64,000 nt of DNA from UBA7236 sp964463165 (GTDB taxonomy: Bacteria; Bacteroidota; Bacteroidia; Chitinophagales; BACL12), in NCBI GenBank assembly GCA_964463165.1, contig CAYXBK010000002.1, positions 124,001 to 188,000 of the forward strand, written 5' to 3'. How positions within the stretch are numbered: the stretch's first letter is position 1; each line of letters begins with the position of its first letter. Shown piece by piece: positions 52,905-62,511 of this stretch. Both the position numbers and the translations under genes were made by a program. Below the pieces are notes generated by a model. That model was not told the origin of the DNA. It made no database searches and saw only the letters and a program-made list of their open reading frames with translations.

Positions 52905-53891
52905 ATGGTTAAGATCGGTGTTTTAGGTGCTGGGCATCTGGGTAAAATACATATCAAATTACTGAGGGAAATTCCCGAATTCGACCTGGTTGGATTTTTT
53001 GATCCCGATGATGCGAATGCAAAATATATCGTCGATACATATCAGTTAAAAAGGTTCAACAGTATTCATCAGTTGATTGATGCATCTGATGCTGTAGATA
53101 TTGTTACTCCCACCCTTTCGCATTACGATTGTGCCCGTGCGGCATTGAAAAAAACAAAACATATTTTCGTTGAGAAACCACTTGCAAATACGTTGCACGA
53201 AGCAAAATATATGATGTCGCTTGTGCATGAAGCAAATGTAAAAGCGCAGGTGGGCCATGTCGAACGATTCAATCCTGCGTTTCTCGCCATCAGCCATCTC
53301 GATCTGCAGCCCATGTTTATCGAAAGCCATCGGCTTGCAACATTTAATCCGAGAGGCACAGATGTTTCAGTCGTGCTTGACCTGATGATTCACGATATTG
53401 ATATTATCCTGCAACTCGTAAAATCAAATGTGAAAAAAGTGAGCGCAAGCGGTGTTGCGGTGATCAGCAATCAACCCGATATTGCAAATGCCCGTCTTGA
53501 ATTTGACAATGGCTGCGTAGCGAATTTAACGGCCAGCCGCATATCCATGAAAACCATGCGGAAAATGCGCCTCTTTCAGAGAGATGCTTATATTGCGGTA
53601 GATTTTGGTGAAAAAATGACAGAAATATTATCCTTGTCGGATGCTGAAAATGAATCGGATGCGTTAACGATAGAAATAAATACCGGGACTTCATTTAAAA
53701 AGAAAGTGGTGAAAATGGAAAGACCCGAAATTGCCCCGGTGAACTCAATTAAAATGGAACTTGAATTATTTGCAAAAGCAATCCTGGAAGATACAGAAAC
53801 GCCGGTAACAATTGATGACGGATACCATGCGCTGCATGTTGCGCACCAGATATTAAATAAAATCGAGAAAAATTCCCTGTTCAGAAAATGA
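52905..53891 (+). CDS. Gfo/Idh/MocA-family oxidoreductase
   Basis: 328 residues from ATG 52905. The frame is open to a GTG at 52773, but the extension has no Rossmann-fold logic. Rossmann fingerprint KIGVLGAGHLGKIHIKLL (~3-20), then DIVTPTLSHYDCARAALK and HIFVEKPLANTLHEAKYMM (~88-106), with the EKP motif of this family. NAD(P)-dependent oxidoreductase of a sugar or related compound. It overlaps the next gene by ATGA and lies in a likely polysaccharide unit. Confidence 0.9.
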   Translation: MVKIGVLGAGHLGKIHIKLLREIPEFDLVGFFDPDDANAKYIVDTYQLKRFNSIHQLIDASDAVDIVTPTLSHYDCARAALKKTKHIFVEKPLANTLHEAKYMMSLVHEANVKAQVGHVERFNPAFLAISHLDLQPMFIESHRLATFNPRGTDVSVVLDLMIHDIDIILQLVKSNVKKVSASGVAVISNQPDIANARLEFDNGCVANLTASRISMKTMRKMRLFQRDAYIAVDFGEKMTEILSLSDAENESDALTIEINTGTSFKKKVVKMERPEIAPVNSIKMELELFAKAILEDTETPVTIDDGYHALHVAHQILNKIEKNSLFRK

Positions 53892-54766
53892 AATTACTTA
53901 TAAAATATTCAGAAGCCATATTCCTTTCAGCACTCTTCTTTTTTTTCACGGAGGGATGCGATTTTATAAATCCGGAAGAAACGATCCCTTCTTATATTTA
54001 TATCAATCCATTCAGTTTTACATGCGATCCTTCGCAAGGATATGCATCAGAAAAAATTCTGGACGGCTGGGTATATGCAAACGGACAATTTATCGGCGCT
54101 TATGAATTACCGGCCACGGTTCCTGTTTTATACAGTGGTGCAACAGAAATTATTGTCTATCCGGGCATAAAAGAAAATGGAATTTCCGGCACGGGAATTA
54201 TTTATCCTTTTTATACCGGTTATATTACAACCGCTGAATTAACAGAAAAAGAAACCACAACGATAAATCCAACCTGCACTTATAAACCCGGTGCAGAAAC
54301 ATTTATTTATCTTGAAAATTTTGAAATCGGAAATTCATTTTATGCGATCAACTCTGAAGCAGATATGACAGTCACCTATAATCCGGAAGAAGTTTTTGAA
54401 GGTGTGCGCAGTGGTGTCGCCACCTTGACGGGTGAGGTTGATACACTGCGTGTTTCAACCGGCTCTCTGTCATTCCCAACGCAGGATAAACTGTTATTTC
54501 TTGAGATCGATTATAAATGTGATATCAGTTACAATGTCTGGATCAATTGCAATACAATATCCGGACAAACAATTGCTTCAAGTGTTTTAACAATTACGGC
54601 AAAAGAAGACTGGAATAAAATTTACATCAACCTGAATTCACAACTTTCATTTTTCTCTGAATACCAGCCCGCCAGTTATAACCTCGAAATCAGAGCAACA
54701 AAACCGGAAGAAACAGATACGGCTTCCCTATTTTTCGATAACCTGAAAATTATACGCTCCAATTAA
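53888..54766 (+). CDS. Predicted lipoprotein of unknown function
   Basis: 292 residues with a lipobox FTEGC (cysteine ~24). Strand-rich body. N-terminal part (SYIYINPFSFTCDPSQGYAS, DGWVYANGQFIGAYELPATV) and C-terminal carbohydrate-binding-like part (~140-290, FFDNLKIIRS). ATGA overlap with the oxidoreductase gene and 2-base gap to the glycosyltransferase suggest one operon. No family recognised; the C-terminal half could be a jelly-roll sugar-binding domain. Confidence 0.68.
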   Translation: MKLLIKYSEAIFLSALFFFFTEGCDFINPEETIPSYIYINPFSFTCDPSQGYASEKILDGWVYANGQFIGAYELPATVPVLYSGATEIIVYPGIKENGISGTGIIYPFYTGYITTAELTEKETTTINPTCTYKPGAETFIYLENFEIGNSFYAINSEADMTVTYNPEEVFEGVRSGVATLTGEVDTLRVSTGSLSFPTQDKLLFLEIDYKCDISYNVWINCNTISGQTIASSVLTITAKEDWNKIYINLNSQLSFFSEYQPASYNLEIRATKPEETDTASLFFDNLKIIRSN

Positions 54767-54768
54767 AC

Positions 54769-56193
54769 ATGCGCTATAAAAAGAAAATAGGCATTCTCAC
54801 ATATATCCTGTTTGATTATATCGTCGCAATGATCGTATGGGCAGGCCTGTTTTGTTACAGAAAATTTATTATTGAAAAACATGTATTTGATCTGAAAAAA
54901 TATCTACTCAGCGATTCGAATTTTTACTATGGTATTTTTTCTATCCCGCTCATCTGGATCGCATTGCATTTTATATCCGGAACCTATACAGATATCTACA
55001 GAAAATCAAGACTTGCCGAACTTACAAGAACATTCGTTGTCACCTTTATTGGTGTACTCATAATTTTCTTTGTGCTTATCCTCGATGATTATATCGTAAA
55101 CTACAGGAATTATTATCAGATCTTTTTTCTTTTATTCGGTGCGCAATTTCTGTTCACTGCGATATCAAGATCCATTATTCTCACGAGAGCAAAAAGGCAA
55201 TTGCAAAAAGGAATTGTTGCATACAATACAATTATTATCGGTAGTGATCAGAGAGCCCTGTCCATTTATAAAGAGATCATGAATTATAAAAAATCTCTCG
55301 GCTATGCATTTAACGGATATGTGGAAGCGAACGGTTCATCAGGCAGTGAGCTTGAAAATTATATTCCGAATATCGGAAGGCTTGCAGATCTGAAAACAAT
55401 TATTAATGAGCGCCATGTGGATGAGGTGATCATTGCAATTGAAACAAGTGAACATCATTTGCTCAATGAGATCATCGACACGCTCGCTGAAAATGAAAAT
55501 ATTGTGATCAAGATCGTTCCGGATATGTACGATATTTTATCCGGCAGTGTGAAAATGAGCAATGTGCTTGGTGCAGTTTTAATTGAAATTTATCCCGACC
55601 TCATGCCGCGATGGCAGCGATTTATCAAACGTATCATTGATATTGCAGCGGCCATTTTTGTATTCCTGATTTTCTGGCCCCTGTTTATTTTTATCGCCAT
55701 CCGTGTGCGCCTGTCGTCAAAAGGCCCGATATTTTATTCGCAGGAACGCATCGGTATAAATAATAAACCATTTCATATTTACAAATTCAGGAGTATGTAT
55801 GTTGATGCGGAAGAAAGCGGCCCTGCACTTTCGAGTGAAAATGATGCCCGCATCACAGCCTGGGGTAAAGTAATGCGCAAATGGCGTTTTGATGAATTGC
55901 CGCAACTCTGGAATATTCTGATCGGCGATATGAGCCTTGTTGGCCCGCGGCCGGAAAGAAAATATTATATCGATCAAATTATTCAGTCGGCTCCCACATA
56001 TAAACATCTGCAAAAAGTGAAACCGGGTTTAACAAGCTGGGGCATGGTGAAATACGGATATGCAAGTGATGTAAATCAAATGATCGAACGGATGAAATAC
56101 GATCTGCTCTATATCGAGAATATGAGCCTAGCCATTGACTTTAAAATCATGTTCTATACATTGCTCATCATTTTTCAGGGAAAAGGGAAATAA
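54769..56193 (+). CDS. Polyprenyl glycosylphosphotransferase (exopolysaccharide sugar transferase)
   Basis: 474 residues. Four or five N-terminal membrane helices (~10-145), a Rossmann-like middle domain (~150-270), another membrane hairpin (~285-310), and the bacterial sugar transferase domain (~283-474): RIIDIAAAIFVFLIFWPLF, FYSQERIGINNKPFHIYKFR, WRFDELPQLWNILIGDMSLV, GPRPERKYY. It transfers a sugar-phosphate to undecaprenyl phosphate to begin a polysaccharide repeat. Sugar unknown. Forms a unit with the two preceding genes. Confidence 0.95.
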   Translation: MRYKKKIGILTYILFDYIVAMIVWAGLFCYRKFIIEKHVFDLKKYLLSDSNFYYGIFSIPLIWIALHFISGTYTDIYRKSRLAELTRTFVVTFIGVLIIFFVLILDDYIVNYRNYYQIFFLLFGAQFLFTAISRSIILTRAKRQLQKGIVAYNTIIIGSDQRALSIYKEIMNYKKSLGYAFNGYVEANGSSGSELENYIPNIGRLADLKTIINERHVDEVIIAIETSEHHLLNEIIDTLAENENIVIKIVPDMYDILSGSVKMSNVLGAVLIEIYPDLMPRWQRFIKRIIDIAAAIFVFLIFWPLFIFIAIRVRLSSKGPIFYSQERIGINNKPFHIYKFRSMYVDAEESGPALSSENDARITAWGKVMRKWRFDELPQLWNILIGDMSLVGPRPERKYYIDQIIQSAPTYKHLQKVKPGLTSWGMVKYGYASDVNQMIERMKYDLLYIENMSLAIDFKIMFYTLLIIFQGKGK

Positions 56194-56291
56194 TCCATTC
56201 TTAATACTTAAATTGCTCTCCCGCAGATTTAAATCATCAATAATCCGGTGCCCGGAAATTATATTTACAGAGTATACCAGTCTTTCTTAAA

Positions 56292-58787
56292 ATGTATCAC
56301 AAAGAATTCTATGGATTAACTGTTGATGAAGTGCTGAAAAATCGTGCACAATACGGTTCCAATACATTACCGCATGAAAAACAGCATAAATTATTTTGGA
56401 TCATTAAAGGAATTGTTACCGAACCGCTTTTTATTTTATTACTCGGCGCCGCAATAATTTATTTTCTGCTCGGCGAATTCAATGAAGGAATTATCATGCT
56501 TGTTGCAATCGGCATTGTTTCAGGAATCTCTTTATACCAGGAAAACAGGAGCAGAAACGCAGTTGAAACGCTCAATAAACTCACTTCTCCGGCTGTGAAG
56601 GTTATACGTGACGGCACACAAATAAATGTGATGCCGGTCGAACTAGTAGTGGATGATATAATAATTGTTGATGACGGAGAGATTATTCCTGCAGATTGTG
56701 TGATTTTAAAAGCAAATGATTTCTCCGTGAATGAAAGTATACTCACGGGTGAAGCAATGGCAATATATAAAAACGAAAAATCGGTCGATATAAAAATATT
56801 CCAGGGTACATTGGTCGCAAGCGGATCCTGCACGGCAAAAATAATTGCAACCGGGTCTTCCACGGAACTCGGAAAAATAGGCCAGTCGTTAAAAGGAATC
56901 AAAGAAGTAAAAACACCATTGCAAATCCAGATTAAACAATTTACTTTTTCAATGGTAATCACAGGTGTGGTTGCTTTCATTATTGTCTGGGCAATAAATT
57001 ATTATTTATCAAAAAGTATTTTGTCGGGTTTACTGCAGGGTCTCACCATTGCCATGTCTGTACTTCCTGAAGAAATACCGGTAGCATTCAGCACATTTAT
57101 GGCATTGGGAGCATACCGGCTTTACAAACAAAAAGTTATAGCACGCACACCCAATACTGTTGAGACCTTAGGCGCAGCAACTGTTATTTGTGTAGATAAA
57201 ACAGGCACACTTACTGAAAATAAAATGGAACTTGTTGCTGTTTATGATTTAATACATGATGAAATTATTGATCATAAAAACGAAAATGGAAAATTTAATG
57301 AGGTGTTGGAATATGCAATGTGGTCCTCTGAAACCGAACCATTCGACCAGATGGAAAAATCAATTCATGATGCATATGAAAAATTCAGCCCCAAAGATCT
57401 GCGCACTGAATTTAAAATGATTCATGAATATCCGCTGAGCGGCGAACCACCGATCATGACGCATGTTTATCAAAATGCAAATAAAGAATTCCGCATTGCC
57501 GCAAAAGGAGGCATTGAAACATTAATTGAGCAAAGCGGATTGAATGAGGCTCAAAGAGAAAAAATTATTCATATCAGCAACACGTTTGCAAAGCAGGGTT
57601 ACCGCATGCTGGCAGTGGGGAAGTCGGAATGTGCTTTGAATGCATTGCCCTTAAATCAAAATGAATTTAAATTCGAGTTGCTGGGTTTGATAGCATTTTA
57701 CGATCCGCCGAAAAAAAATATTCCTGATGTAATTGCACAATTTTACAAAGCGGGTATCCAGGTAAAAATGATTACCGGTGATCATGCAGAAACTGCTTTG
57801 TCAATTGCAGAGCAGATCCGTATGCAACATATCGGGCCGGTATTAACCGGTAAAGAAATAACAGGTATGGATGATGCAACATTGCAGGAAAAAGTAAAAA
57901 CCGTTACTGTTTTTGCCCGGATGTTTCCCGTGGCGAAATTAAAAGTGATTGAAGCATTAAAAGCAAACGGAGAAGTTGTGGCCATGACCGGCGACGGCGT
58001 AAACGACGGCCCTGCATTAAAAGCTGCGCATATCGGTATCTCAATGGGCAAACGTGGAAGTGAAACAGCGAAAAAAGCAGCCACATTAATTCTCACCGAT
58101 GATGACCTTGCGCATATGGTTGATGCAATTGCATTGGGAAGAAGAATTTATGAAAACCTGAAAAAAGCAATTCAATATATTATTTCAATTCATATCCCGA
58201 TCATTTTAATAGTTACACTTCCTTTGATTTTATTTTGGGACCTTACAAATTTTTTCTCTCCAATCCATGTTATTTTTCTTGAATTAATAATGGGCCCGAC
58301 ATGCTCCATTATTTTCGAAAATGAACCGATCGAAAAAGGATCAATGATCAGGGCGCCAAGAAAAATGAGCAACAAATTCTTTTCGCTTCGTGAATTATCC
58401 ATCAGTATTTTTCAGGGATTGATGATCACAGCAGGCTGCCTTATTCTTGCATTTTATTATATGAAACAGGGCAGTAATGAAACTGAAATAAGAAGTTTGA
58501 TATACACAACCCTCATCATCAGCAATATTCTGTTAACCCTTGTAAACAGATCTTTTTATTTTTCGGTATTTACAACACTGCGGTATAGAAATAAATTGAT
58601 TCCGCTCATTATTGCAGTTTCATTAATTATTTTGCTCATGTCGATTTATTTTCCGCCGGTGCAGAAAATATTTCAGTTTCAGCCTTTAACTGGTTTGCAA
58701 TTTGTAATTTGTATAGCAACAGCTTTGGTTTCTGTTTTATGGATTGAAATATATAAAATGTTAAAGCGCAATAAATCTGTAAGCTGA
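56292..58787 (+). CDS. Cation-transporting P-type ATPase (P2-like)
   Basis: 831 residues. Order of elements: N-terminal cation ATPase domain (~5-65), A domain with ILTGEAMAIY (~150), M4 with LPEEIPVAFS (~258-267), phosphorylation site VDKTGTLTENKME with Asp302, and the hinge MTGDGVNDGPALKAAHIGIS (~575). Six further helices complete the membrane part. The layout is that of P2-type (Ca2+ or related) pumps. PEEIPV at M4 is a bacterial variant of the PEGL motif, and the ion cannot be named from sequence alone. A single gene. Confidence 0.93.
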   Translation: MYHKEFYGLTVDEVLKNRAQYGSNTLPHEKQHKLFWIIKGIVTEPLFILLLGAAIIYFLLGEFNEGIIMLVAIGIVSGISLYQENRSRNAVETLNKLTSPAVKVIRDGTQINVMPVELVVDDIIIVDDGEIIPADCVILKANDFSVNESILTGEAMAIYKNEKSVDIKIFQGTLVASGSCTAKIIATGSSTELGKIGQSLKGIKEVKTPLQIQIKQFTFSMVITGVVAFIIVWAINYYLSKSILSGLLQGLTIAMSVLPEEIPVAFSTFMALGAYRLYKQKVIARTPNTVETLGAATVICVDKTGTLTENKMELVAVYDLIHDEIIDHKNENGKFNEVLEYAMWSSETEPFDQMEKSIHDAYEKFSPKDLRTEFKMIHEYPLSGEPPIMTHVYQNANKEFRIAAKGGIETLIEQSGLNEAQREKIIHISNTFAKQGYRMLAVGKSECALNALPLNQNEFKFELLGLIAFYDPPKKNIPDVIAQFYKAGIQVKMITGDHAETALSIAEQIRMQHIGPVLTGKEITGMDDATLQEKVKTVTVFARMFPVAKLKVIEALKANGEVVAMTGDGVNDGPALKAAHIGISMGKRGSETAKKAATLILTDDDLAHMVDAIALGRRIYENLKKAIQYIISIHIPIILIVTLPLILFWDLTNFFSPIHVIFLELIMGPTCSIIFENEPIEKGSMIRAPRKMSNKFFSLRELSISIFQGLMITAGCLILAFYYMKQGSNETEIRSLIYTTLIISNILLTLVNRSFYFSVFTTLRYRNKLIPLIIAVSLIILLMSIYFPPVQKIFQFQPLTGLQFVICIATALVSVLWIEIYKMLKRNKSVS

Positions 58788-58848
58788 TTAACTCAACAAA
58801 TTCATTTTTTCCCTTTTGAATTAATTGCGTAGATAATTTATATTGTTT

Positions 58849-60612
58849 TTACAGCGGCCATGTCATCGGCACACAGAAATAAATAATTCCGATCAGGATC
58901 AGTGTTAATATTCCGCCGACTTTAACAAAATCCCTGAATTTATACTTCCCGGGCCCATATACAAGTATGCAGGAAGGTTCAAATGGTGTGATGAGTGAAA
59001 CCGATGCGGACAGCATAACTGCAACTGCATAAGTAATCGGATTAACCTGCAATGTTTCTGCTGCCTGCAGTGCAACCGGTAAAACTACCAGCGCTGCCGC
59101 CGCATTGCTCATCGGTTGTGTGAGTAATACCGTTAAAATCATGAATCCAAACATAATGCCCTGAGGTCCTAAACTTCCAAACCAATCCACAATTAAACCT
59201 GCCAGATATTTATCTGCACCCGAATTTGCCATAGCAGTACCAAAGGCTGTCATGCCTGCAATTAAAACCAGTAATTTCCATTCGATATTTTTATAAGCGT
59301 CTTCAGGTTTTACAGCTCCCACAATCATACTTAAAACTGCCGATGCAAGAAATGCAACGGACACATGCACATGAAAATATTGAATTGAACTGATGATGAT
59401 TGCAAGTGCAAAAAAACCAAGTGCAAAATATCCTTTCCACAAATCTTTTTTCACGGGAATATGTTCCTGCAGCACAACAAGATCGTGATGGCTGCGCATA
59501 TTTGAAAATGATTCCGGAGTTCCTTGTACCAATAGCATATCTCCTACTTCAAGCTCAATATTTTGCAGTTGATCAATAATATGTTTCCCTTCTCTGTTAA
59601 TTGCCATTACACCCATTCCGTATTTTCTTCTGAAATCGATTTCTGCGATCGTTGACCCTGCTAAATTCGAACGTCCGGGTATTACGATTTCTGTTAATTT
59701 TAATCCCTTTTGATTCTGACCATAAAAATCATCCGTATCTTCAACTATATCAATTCCTTTTGTATTTTTTACTTCAAGTAAATTTTTCATTTCTCCTTTT
59801 ACCAATGCAATATCTCCTTCACGGAATGAAATATTTTCTCCCGGTGAAAATTGTCTGTCTCCTCTTATCACGGCAAGTACACTAAATCCCATTTTAGAAA
59901 TTTCAGAATTATGTATTACCTGTCCAATCAACGGAGAATTATTCAATATTTTTATTTCACTCAGATATTCTCTTACACCATATGCTTTAGTGAGATCACC
60001 TGTATGACGTTTTGGTAAAATCCGTACACCAATAAATGCCATGTATATTAAAGTTACGAGCACCATAATAACGCCTATCCACGTAAAATCCCACATACCG
60101 AAAGCGGGCATATTATTCTTACTTAAATAAGCATTGACTGCAACGTTTGTGGAAGTACCAATCAGGGTGCACGTACCTCCCACGATGGAAGCAAAAGCAA
60201 GAGGCAATAATATTTTTGAATAATTAATACCTGATTTTTTTGCAATCGCCATAGCCGGGTTAATCATAAGTGCTGTTACTGTCGTGTTATTCATAAACGC
60301 AGAAAAAATACTTGTGATAGAAATCATAGGCATGATCAAACCCATCTGACTTTTTTTAGGCCGCTTCATCAGCTTTGCAGTCCACAGTTCGAGGACTCCC
60401 GACGAATCAATTGCTGAGGTAACGATAAATATAGATGCAAGCATAATGATGAAGTCGCTCCCAAATGGTGCAAAGGCTTGTTTATAATCAATTATACCGA
60501 ACAGCACCAATAACAAAACGGCGGTCATGGTAACAATATCTACAGAGATCTTTTCGGTACTGAACGCAATAATGGCCAGCACCAGAAGGGTGAGCACAAT
60601 AGCAATATCCAT
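58849..60612 (-). CDS. SLC13-family permease with TrkA-C (RCK) domains
   Basis: 587 residues from ATG 60612. About 12 membrane helices in two halves (~1-190 and ~400-585) with two central TrkA-C domains (~205-370, LIGQVIHNSEISKMGFSVLA and NLAGSTIAEIDFRRKYGMGV). Typical family signatures: SAFMNNTTVTALMINPAMA (~112), ASIVGGTCTLIGTSTNVAVN (~148-167), and GMTAFGTAMANSGADKYLAG. Such permeases export or import anions such as sulfate or dicarboxylates; substrate unknown. Its leader carries TACCATCTAAAAATTACC, shared with the second pst operon. Confidence 0.9.
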   Translation of the reverse strand: MDIAIVLTLLVLAIIAFSTEKISVDIVTMTAVLLLVLFGIIDYKQAFAPFGSDFIIMLASIFIVTSAIDSSGVLELWTAKLMKRPKKSQMGLIMPMISITSIFSAFMNNTTVTALMINPAMAIAKKSGINYSKILLPLAFASIVGGTCTLIGTSTNVAVNAYLSKNNMPAFGMWDFTWIGVIMVLVTLIYMAFIGVRILPKRHTGDLTKAYGVREYLSEIKILNNSPLIGQVIHNSEISKMGFSVLAVIRGDRQFSPGENISFREGDIALVKGEMKNLLEVKNTKGIDIVEDTDDFYGQNQKGLKLTEIVIPGRSNLAGSTIAEIDFRRKYGMGVMAINREGKHIIDQLQNIELEVGDMLLVQGTPESFSNMRSHHDLVVLQEHIPVKKDLWKGYFALGFFALAIIISSIQYFHVHVSVAFLASAVLSMIVGAVKPEDAYKNIEWKLLVLIAGMTAFGTAMANSGADKYLAGLIVDWFGSLGPQGIMFGFMILTVLLTQPMSNAAAALVVLPVALQAAETLQVNPITYAVAVMLSASVSLITPFEPSCILVYGPGKYKFRDFVKVGGILTLILIGIIYFCVPMTWPL

Positions 60613-60615
60613 AAT

Positions 60616-60633
60616 GGTAATTTTTAGATGGTA
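60616..60633 (-). promoter_or_regulatory. Leader motif copy 1 (before the SLC13 permease)
   Basis: TACCATCTAAAAATTACC on the minus strand, ending exactly 3 bases before the ATG at 60612. Identical over 18 bases, with identical spacing, to the element before pstB of the second system. The rest of 60640-60881 holds no recognisable gene. Confidence 0.6.
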
Positions 60634-60881
60634 GCGCAAATATAAAATTTTTCTATATAATCTATGTATTTGATAGATTTATAATTATTTTACATTTGAG
60701 AGTTCCCTGTTACCTGCATACAAAAAGCCAACCGATGACTTGATGAATCGGCGATATCGCACCCGATTACAATACCTTTACAATAAAAGTTTATATCAAT
60801 TATAATAATTGGGAAAGAGATGGCCGGTGCACTGCCGACATCTGTGCATTTTCATTTTAATTAATTATAATACGGCTGATA

Positions 60882-61649
60882 TTAGCTAATGGCACCGCCA
60901 ACATAATCTTTTGTGAGTTGATGTTGCGGATTTCCGAGCACATCTGCAGTCGGGCCGTGTTCAATTATTTCGCCGAGATACATGAAGATCACATAATCTG
61001 CAATGCGTTTTGCCTGGCGGAGAATATGGGTTACCATCACAATGGTATATTGCTCCTTTAATTCGGTGAATTTTTGTTCAATATGTTTTGTGGAGATGGG
61101 ATCGAGTGCACTTGTTGGCTCATCACCCAGAATAATTTCCGGTTCCACTGCAAGTCCGCGGGCAAGACATAATCTTTGCTGCTGCCCGATGGATAAACGT
61201 GCTGCAGGTGTATGCAATCTGTCTTTCACTTCTTCCCAGAGACTCGCCTGTTTTAAATAATATTCCACTTTTTCGGCAAGCAAAGATTTTTTCTTTAATC
61301 CGTGAATTTTCATACCGAATGAAATATTATCAAATATACTCATCGGCAAGGGTGTTGGTCTTTGATTGAGCAGCCCCATTTTTTTTCTGATATTGGTAAC
61401 ATCAGCATGTTTACCGTAAATATTTTCACCATCTACAAGCACTTCACCTGTAATTGTTGTTTTATCTACATTCTCAATCAAACGGTTGAACGTTTTCAGC
61501 AAAGTTGTTTTGCCGCAACCGCTCGGTCCGATAATAGCCGTCAGTTTTTTATCGGGTATATTTATATTGATATTTTTTAATGCATGATTATTCCCGTATT
61601 GCATATTTAAATTGCGTATACTGATATGGGTTTTAACTCCTTCAATCAT
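60882..61649 (-). CDS. pstB: Phosphate ABC transporter ATP-binding protein PstB (system 2)
   Basis: 255 residues, PstB-like throughout: Walker A GPSGCGKTTLLKTFNRL (~41), Walker B IILGDEPTSALDPISTK, H-loop VTHILRQAKRIADYV. It differs from the first PstB at key positions: the Q-loop reads LLNQRPTPLPMSIFDN and the signature is LSIGQQQRLCLARGLAVEP, with Ile for Gly. A functional variant of the second Pst system is likely. A leader motif lies 3 bases before its start and overlaps the end of pstA. Confidence 0.93.
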   Translation of the reverse strand: MIEGVKTHISIRNLNMQYGNNHALKNININIPDKKLTAIIGPSGCGKTTLLKTFNRLIENVDKTTITGEVLVDGENIYGKHADVTNIRKKMGLLNQRPTPLPMSIFDNISFGMKIHGLKKKSLLAEKVEYYLKQASLWEEVKDRLHTPAARLSIGQQQRLCLARGLAVEPEIILGDEPTSALDPISTKHIEQKFTELKEQYTIVMVTHILRQAKRIADYVIFMYLGEIIEHGPTADVLGNPQHQLTKDYVGGAIS

Positions 61650-61652
61650 ATT

Positions 61653-61670
61653 GGTAATTTTTAGATGGTA
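61653..61670 (-). promoter_or_regulatory. Leader motif copy 2 (before pstB of system 2)
   Basis: TACCATCTAAAAATTACC on the minus strand, 3 bases before the pstB ATG. Its first ten bases encode the last residues and the stop codon of pstA, so here the element spans a coding end and a leader. Confidence 0.6.
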
Positions 61671-62509
61671 TTTTTTGAAAACTTTTTAATTAAAACTCTG
61701 CTGAGTAAACTGATTGCAAAAATGATCACAGTTAATATTAAAGCTGCAGCATAGGCACGTTCACGGACTTCCGCGATCGGTGAACTCAACTGGAAAAATA
61801 TAGCGAGTGGTAATGTTGCTGCAGGATCATGAATGGAATGCGGAATATTATCGGTAAATCCAGTTGTAAACATAACAGAAGCTGCATCGCCGATTGCCCT
61901 GCCGAATCCGAGTAATGCAGCTGTTGCCAAACCGGGCAGCGATTGCTTTATAATTACTTTGGTTGCAGTTTCCCATTTTGTTGCGCCGAGACTATATGTT
62001 GCTTCTTTCAATTCATTTGGCACCTGGCGAATCACTTCATCCATTGTGCGTGCAATGATCGGAACAATCAATAAACCCACAGTGATCATCCCTGCAAGTA
62101 AACTTACTTTCATACCGATAAACAGCATCAACACAAATCCAAAAGCACCGAATACAATAGACGGGATCCCGTATAATACATCAAGCGATAAGCGTGTATA
62201 ATTTACGATCTTCGAGTTCTTAGGTGCATAAATATTAATATATATAACGGTTGGAATACAAATGATCATTGCAAATAAGGTTGAACCAATTGCAAGATAA
62301 AATGAACCGACGATCGCATTTAATATTCCGCCTTCTTTTCCAAGAAAAAATCCGCCGGAGGGAGTTTTCGTAATCATATCCAGATTCATTGCCGGGATAC
62401 CATGAATCAAGATTGTCGCAGAAATTGCAATCAAGCTTCCAAAAATGATGAGCGCTGCAAGGCGCATGATCACATTAAAAACTTTTTCTTCTAATTTTCT
62501 TCTGTTCAT
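61661..62509 (-). CDS. pstA: Phosphate ABC transporter permease PstA (system 2)
   Basis: 282 residues, six membrane helices. Permease loop ELKEATYSLGATKWETATKV (~176), then PGLATAALLGFGRAIGDAAS, which has Asp where the first PstA has Glu. N-terminal MRLAALIIFGSLIAISATI helix. Starts two bases after the end of pstC; no leader motif here. Confidence 0.92.
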   Translation of the reverse strand: MNRRKLEEKVFNVIMRLAALIIFGSLIAISATILIHGIPAMNLDMITKTPSGGFFLGKEGGILNAIVGSFYLAIGSTLFAMIICIPTVIYINIYAPKNSKIVNYTRLSLDVLYGIPSIVFGAFGFVLMLFIGMKVSLLAGMITVGLLIVPIIARTMDEVIRQVPNELKEATYSLGATKWETATKVIIKQSLPGLATAALLGFGRAIGDAASVMFTTGFTDNIPHSIHDPAATLPLAIFFQLSSPIAEVRERAYAAALILTVIIFAISLLSRVLIKKFSKNTI

Positions 62510-62511
62510 TG

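Noticed and set aside
56459..56980. A 173-codon frame antisense to the P-type ATPase
   Set aside because: It mirrors a conserved coding region and has no independent support.
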